A DNA stretch of 64,000 nt from Lewinellaceae bacterium (GTDB lineage Bacteria > Bacteroidota > Bacteroidia > Chitinophagales > Saprospiraceae), in contig JACJXZ010000002.1 in the NCBI GenBank assembly GCA_020636375.1, positions 620,001 to 684,000 of the forward strand, written 5' to 3'. The notes beneath the pieces were generated by a model. That model was not told where the DNA came from, did no database searches, and was given only the letters and a program-made list of their open reading frames with translations. Positions 60,645 through 64,000 of the stretch are shown here, piece after piece (positions within the stretch are counted from its first letter, which is position 1; each line of letters starts with the position of its first letter). A program made the translations under genes and the position numbers.

Positions 60645-61493
60645 ATGCTATCCCTCAAAGCGGTCGATAGGAGGGCGGGGCTTACGCGGGAAACCTTTAC
60701 CCGGGAATATCTGGAGCCCCACACCCCCGTTATCCTGGTTGACTTGATGGACCATTGGCCCGCAAAAGCAAAATGGACCATGGAATTCTTTAAAGAAAAC
60801 TACGGCCACCTGATGGTGCCTGTATTTTCTGACAACGTTTCCAAACCGGGGAAGAAGTACATGGCCCCGGATAAAGTCGTCCCGTTCCGCGAATTCCTGG
60901 AAGCCATTGAGCAGGGGCCGACCAACCTGCGGATGTTCCTGTTCAACATCTTCAGGCACGTCCCCGAACTGTGCCATGATTTTAATATGCCCACTATAAT
61001 GGACGGGTTCATCCGGGATTTCCCGTTCATGTTCTTCGGAGGCGAAGGCTCTAAAGTCGCACTCCACTACGACATCGACCTCTCTCACGTTTTTCTCAGC
61101 CAGTTCCACGGCCGGAAACGGGTCGTGCTTTTCCCTCCCGAACAGTCGAGATTTATCTACCAGCACCCCTTCACCGTCGCCAGCTACATCGACATCAACC
61201 ATCCGGACTACGACAACTACCCGGCCCTGCGCCATGTGCACGGCTATGAAGCCCTCCTGCAGCCGGGAGAAACGCTCTTTATGCCCAGCGGCTACTGGCA
61301 CTATATTGAATATCTGGATGGCGGATATTCAATTTCCCTGCGCGCCAACGAATCTTATACCCGTCGCGCCCGCGGGTTGTGGAACATTGCCAAACACTAC
61401 GTGGTCGACAAAAGCATGAACCGGCTCATGGGCCAGGAATGGCGCCGCCTGAAAGAAGAGATGGCCAAGCGAAGGGCCCAGGTGGCCGGATAA
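60645..61493 (+). CDS. JmjC-like cupin_8 domain protein
   Basis: 282 aa. The double-stranded beta-helix has VALHYDIDLSHVFLSQFHGRK (His141, Asp143 as Fe ligands), VVLFPPEQSRF and FMPSGYWHYIEYL with the distal His. N-terminal FTREYLEPHTPVIL is typical of cupin_8/FIH-like 2-oxoglutarate oxygenases. It would hydroxylate a protein or small substrate in the cytoplasm. A terminator follows. Confidence 0.88.
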   Translation: MLSLKAVDRRAGLTRETFTREYLEPHTPVILVDLMDHWPAKAKWTMEFFKENYGHLMVPVFSDNVSKPGKKYMAPDKVVPFREFLEAIEQGPTNLRMFLFNIFRHVPELCHDFNMPTIMDGFIRDFPFMFFGGEGSKVALHYDIDLSHVFLSQFHGRKRVVLFPPEQSRFIYQHPFTVASYIDINHPDYDNYPALRHVHGYEALLQPGETLFMPSGYWHYIEYLDGGYSISLRANESYTRRARGLWNIAKHYVVDKSMNRLMGQEWRRLKEEMAKRRAQVAG

Positions 61494-61516
61494 CCCGTTG
61501 CCCTTAGATAAACCAG

Positions 61517-61584
61517 GAGTCATCCCAAAGTCTTGAAATGCATGATCCCGAACTGAAAAGCCCGGGATGACTCATCTTTTTTTT
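61517..61584 (+). terminator. Rho-independent terminator after the cupin gene
   Basis: GAGTCATCCC (61517-61526) pairs with GGGATGACTC (61564-61573), with an inner ATCCCG/CGGGAT hairpin, followed by ATC and eight T residues. Confidence 0.85.
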
Positions 61585-61601
61585 AAATTACCCCCAAAAA
61601 G

Positions 61602-61850
61602 ATGAAAGCTTCCGCTGAAATAAGCCTTTACCCCCTGGACAAAGACTACGAAGGCTTCGTCCTGGATTTCATTGCCCGCCTTCGGGGACACGAAGGCCTG
61701 CGCATCGAGGTCAATAGCCTCAGCACCCAGGTCTTTGGAGAGTACGACGCCATCATGCACGCCCTGCAACAAGAGATCCGGCTGAGTTTCCAACAGGGGG
61801 CCACTGCCTCCATGGTCATTAAAATCCTGAACGTGGCGGGATCAGAGTGA
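61602..61850 (+). CDS. YkoF/MTH1187-like thiamine-binding superfamily protein
   Basis: 82 aa. MKASAEISLYPLDKDYEGFV and a ferredoxin-like beta-alpha-beta pattern with NSLSTQVFGEYDAIMHAL are characteristic of the thiamine-binding/YkoF-type small proteins. Single domain; binding of a hydroxymethylpyrimidine or thiamine moiety is inferred from the family. It may be co-transcribed with the aminotransferase gene 98 nt downstream. Confidence 0.7.
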   Translation: MKASAEISLYPLDKDYEGFVLDFIARLRGHEGLRIEVNSLSTQVFGEYDAIMHALQQEIRLSFQQGATASMVIKILNVAGSE

Positions 61851-61948
61851 ACCTGGCGCTGCCTTGATTTCATCTCGTAATCATTACTCTTTTAACAACC
61901 CCGGCCCGGGGGGCTCTCCCAACTCAACTGCTTTAAACCTTCACGCTC

Positions 61949-63145
61949 ATGCTCATCACCGATGCCCAACTCGACCAATTCCGGCGGGACACGCCTGGCG
62001 TTGAACACCGCCTGCACTTCAATAACGCCGGCGCCGCCCTGCCGCCGCTGGCCGTCCTGGAGGCCATGCAGCAACACCTGGCCCTGGAAGCCCGCATCGG
62101 CGGCTACGAAGCAGCTAATGCCGCCCGCAGGGAAACCGCCGGGTTCTACCGGGCGGTGGGCAGGCTCCTGAACGCCCCGGCAGAAAACATAGCCTTTGCC
62201 ACCAGCGCCACCGAAGCCTACAACAAGGCGTTGTCCTCTGTTCCGTTCCGCCCCGGCGACGTCATCCTGACTACGGAAGACGACTACGTCTCCAACCAGA
62301 TCGCTTTCCTCCAGTTACAGGAAAGGCAGGGCGTACGGCTGGTGCGGACGGCCAGCCGCCCCGAAGGAGGGTACGATGCCGGCTCTATGGAATCCCTCAT
62401 CAAAAAACACCGCCCCCGGCTGGTGGCCGTCACCCATATTCCCACCAATTCCGGGCTGGTGCAGGACGCAGCGGCCGCCGGGCAGCTTTGCCGGCAATAT
62501 GATTGCCTCTACCTGCTCGACGCCTGCCAATCGGCCGGCCAGATGCCTCTGGACGTTTCCCGGTTGCAATGCGACTTCCTCAGCGCAACCTTCCGCAAAT
62601 TTCTGCGCGGCCCCCGCGGCGGCGGCTTCCTCTACGTTTCCGACAGGGTGCTGGACTCGGGGCTGGCACCCCTATTCCTCGACCTGCACAGCGCCGACTG
62701 GGCGGAAGCCGAACGGTATATTCCGAAGGCCAATGCTCAACGGTTCGAGACCTGGGAACGCTCCTATGCCATCCTGCTCGGCAGCAGGGCCGCTGCCGAA
62801 TACGCCCTGGGCGCCGGCCTGGAAGCCATACAGGAACGCACCTTCCGGCTGGCGGCGCTCCTGCGCGAAAACCTGGCCGAGATCCCACAGCTGCAGCTGC
62901 TCGACCAGGGCGCCAACCTTTGCGGCATTGTTACCTGCCACATTCCCGGCAGGAAACCGCTTCCCCTGAAAACAGCGCTGGAAAAAAAAGGAGTAAACAC
63001 GTCCATTTCCGGTTCGGGTTCTGCCGTCATCGACTTTGCCAAAAAAGGAGTCGGCTGGGCGCTACGCCTCTCACCGCATTACTACAACACCGAAGAAGAA
63101 GTGGAAATGGCCGCGCAACGGCTCAGGGAAGTGCTGCAATACTGA
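61949..63145 (+). CDS. class V aminotransferase (cysteine desulfurase/isopenicillin-epimerase-like)
   Basis: 398 aa PLP enzyme. NNAGAALPPLAVLEAM, ATSATEAYNKAL, HIPTNSGLVQDAAAAGQLC, LLDACQSAGQMPLDV and the PLP Lys217 in ATFRKFLRGPRGGGF are present. The usual cysteine-desulfurase catalytic loop Cys is not evident, so it may act as a Cys-Gly- or kynureninase-like lyase or desulfurase; the substrate is open. A 12-bp hairpin follows at 63233. Confidence 0.88.
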   Translation: MLITDAQLDQFRRDTPGVEHRLHFNNAGAALPPLAVLEAMQQHLALEARIGGYEAANAARRETAGFYRAVGRLLNAPAENIAFATSATEAYNKALSSVPFRPGDVILTTEDDYVSNQIAFLQLQERQGVRLVRTASRPEGGYDAGSMESLIKKHRPRLVAVTHIPTNSGLVQDAAAAGQLCRQYDCLYLLDACQSAGQMPLDVSRLQCDFLSATFRKFLRGPRGGGFLYVSDRVLDSGLAPLFLDLHSADWAEAERYIPKANAQRFETWERSYAILLGSRAAAEYALGAGLEAIQERTFRLAALLRENLAEIPQLQLLDQGANLCGIVTCHIPGRKPLPLKTALEKKGVNTSISGSGSAVIDFAKKGVGWALRLSPHYYNTEEEVEMAAQRLREVLQY

Positions 63146-63232
63146 GGGAGGCCAGTGCCGAAAAAGGCAGGCTGCAGGGCCGGAAAAAGGACAATGAACC
63201 TGTAAAACAGCGTGCGGCTACCGTTTACGTTG

Positions 63233-63263
63233 AATCCCGCTTTTCAGTATTAAAAGCGGGATT
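63233..63263 (+). terminator. hairpin downstream of the aminotransferase gene
   Basis: AATCCCGCTTTT pairs exactly with AAAAGCGGGATT, loop CAGTATT; followed by TGTTGTTTGTTG rather than a pure U-run. Confidence 0.6.
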
Positions 63264-63339
63264 TGTTGTTTGTTGCCGGTTTGGCCCTGGGGCCGCCGGA
63301 ACAATCGGGTTCCCCAACGGACAACTAACAACCGACAAC
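63264..63339. repeat. dispersed 75-bp element, copy 2
   Basis: Near-identical to 33911-33985 (GTTGTTTGTTGCCGGTTTGG ... AACTAACAACCGACAAC). It immediately follows the aminotransferase hairpin. Confidence 0.85.
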
Positions 63340-63369
63340 AGCAACTTGGCCAGTGTTCGACCGAGGTCC

Positions 63370-63690
63370 TCAGGCCGATACCCCGGCGTGCCCATCCCCC
63401 CCTCCGGCCCAATCCACTACGCTCCAGGCCTGCGGTTTGTCGGCGAACAGTGGTTTGGTGCGGCTCCAGGTAGAGCGGAAAAGATCGGACGTTCGGTAGG
63501 CTTCCAGGGCAGCGGCGTCTTCCCAGAAGCTGTAGGTAAAGAAAACATTGTCGGGATCGGTACAACGCAGCAGCTCCACATGCCGGCAACCGGGAAACCC
63601 CAGGATGCGGGGCTTGCTCTCCCGGAAAAGGGCCAGGAAATCCCCGGTTCGGCGGGGGTCAAAGGTGAGTTTGACAATTCGCTTGATCAT
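63370..63690 (-). CDS. antibiotic biosynthesis monooxygenase (ABM)-family protein
   Basis: 106 aa, dimeric ferredoxin-like fold. MIKRIVKLTFDPRRTGDFLAL, ILGFPGCRHVELLRC and FTYSFWEDAAALEAYRTSDLF are typical of ABM/YgiN-like proteins. The ATG overlaps the stop of the upstream gene (ATGA), indicating translational coupling. The last 10 residues (GGGDGHAGVSA) run into the intergenic repeat. Confidence 0.85.
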   Translation of the reverse strand: MIKRIVKLTFDPRRTGDFLALFRESKPRILGFPGCRHVELLRCTDPDNVFFTYSFWEDAAALEAYRTSDLFRSTWSRTKPLFADKPQAWSVVDWAGGGDGHAGVSA

Positions 63691-64000
63691 GAGTGGAAAT
63701 CGATTTGAATGGTTTCCTCTTCTTTGAGGCCAAAGAGCGTGCAGGCCCGGCCCATATTGACGGCAATCTCCAGATTGCCGGCCGAATTGAACAGGCAGAG
63801 CAGCTCGCCGACGGGCAGGTCGTGATAGTTCGTGCTCAGGCGCTTAATGGGCGTGTGGCGTTTGAAATACAATTTAAAAGAACGCCCGCCGCCCACCTGG
63901 TCGAATAGCTCCCGGGTAACGTTGGTAATGGCATTGTCGTAATTGTCGACATAAATGACCGAACCCCGGATCTGTGAATGGCCTATGACCGGCTGAAGGG
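63687..64000 (-). CDS. SAM hydroxide adenosyltransferase (DUF62/fluorinase-like), C-terminal part
   Basis: The frame is open to the right edge and encodes about 104 aa ending at 63687. GSVIYVDNYDNAITNV is the hallmark of the DUF62 family, which hydrolyses S-adenosylmethionine to adenosine and methionine; HTPIKRLSTNYHDLPVGELL and VNMGRACTLFGLKEEETIQ follow. The N-terminal SAM-binding domain lies outside the window. It forms a 4-nt overlap operon with the ABM gene. Confidence 0.88.
   Translation of the reverse strand, partial: LQPVIGHSQIRGSVIYVDNYDNAITNVTRELFDQVGGGRSFKLYFKRHTPIKRLSTNYHDLPVGELLCLFNSAGNLEIAVNMGRACTLFGLKEEETIQIDFHS

Overview
The window looks like a chromosome segment of a GC-rich member of the Bacteroidota, probably Saprospiria (Lewinella/Haliscomenobacter-like). 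This is inferred from T9SS C-terminal sorting domains, promoters of the Bacteroidota type (TTTG ... TAnnTTTG), an UpxY/NusG-type antiterminator, SPII lipoproteins and the general gene content. No rRNA or tRNA gene and no CRISPR array was seen.

Positions 1-30906 (all minus strand) hold one long extracellular contractile injection system (eCIS, Afp/PVC/AlgoCIS-type) operon, cut at its 3' end by the window edge. In transcription order: a promoter and a leader of about 420 nt, a NusG-paralogue antiterminator, a DUF4255 cap protein, a conserved eCIS protein, sheath, two tube proteins, a DUF5908 mini-protein, LysM tube-baseplate adaptor, VgrG-like spike, PAAR tip, gp25 wedge, two very large baseplate (gpJ-class) proteins, a 1651-aa coiled-coil fibre-like protein and the tape measure. 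A cargo island follows: two DUF4157 (eCIS-core) effectors, one ending in a nuclease and one in a Cys/Arg-rich HExxH domain, plus a two-TM protein and a small lipoprotein. The last gene is the N-terminal third of the Pvc15-like AAA+ ATPase.

Positions 31-44 kb carry housekeeping genes: a CARDB-like lipoprotein, D-2-hydroxyacid dehydrogenase, VOC protein, D-aminoacylase-type amidohydrolase, a relic MNT/HEPN module, sterol-desaturase-family hydroxylase, 1-Cys peroxiredoxin, metX, metY and an OFA-family MFS transporter. The metY leader contains a SAM-I riboswitch, then a short ORF ending in five Cys codons, then a terminator-like hairpin. This suggests dual SAM and cysteine control.

Positions 44-49 kb form an AT-richer decayed mobile region: a lipoprotein fused in frame to a truncated group II intron RT that is itself split by a 19-bp palindromic insertion, a frameshifted VIT1/CCC1 transporter gene, and a degenerate IS whose transposase is interrupted by a 168-bp MITE-like element.

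Positions 49-64 kb contain OsmC, a zinc alcohol dehydrogenase, a T9SS protein broken by a tandem duplication, a frameshifted GH5 cellulase with carbohydrate-binding and T9SS domains, ssb, ftsK, a JmjC-like cupin protein, a thiamine-binding-like small protein, a class V aminotransferase, an ABM-family monooxygenase and the C-terminus of a SAM hydroxide adenosyltransferase. Intergenic spaces throughout carry many short tandem repeats, palindromes and dispersed MITE-like elements, including a 78-bp perfect palindrome.
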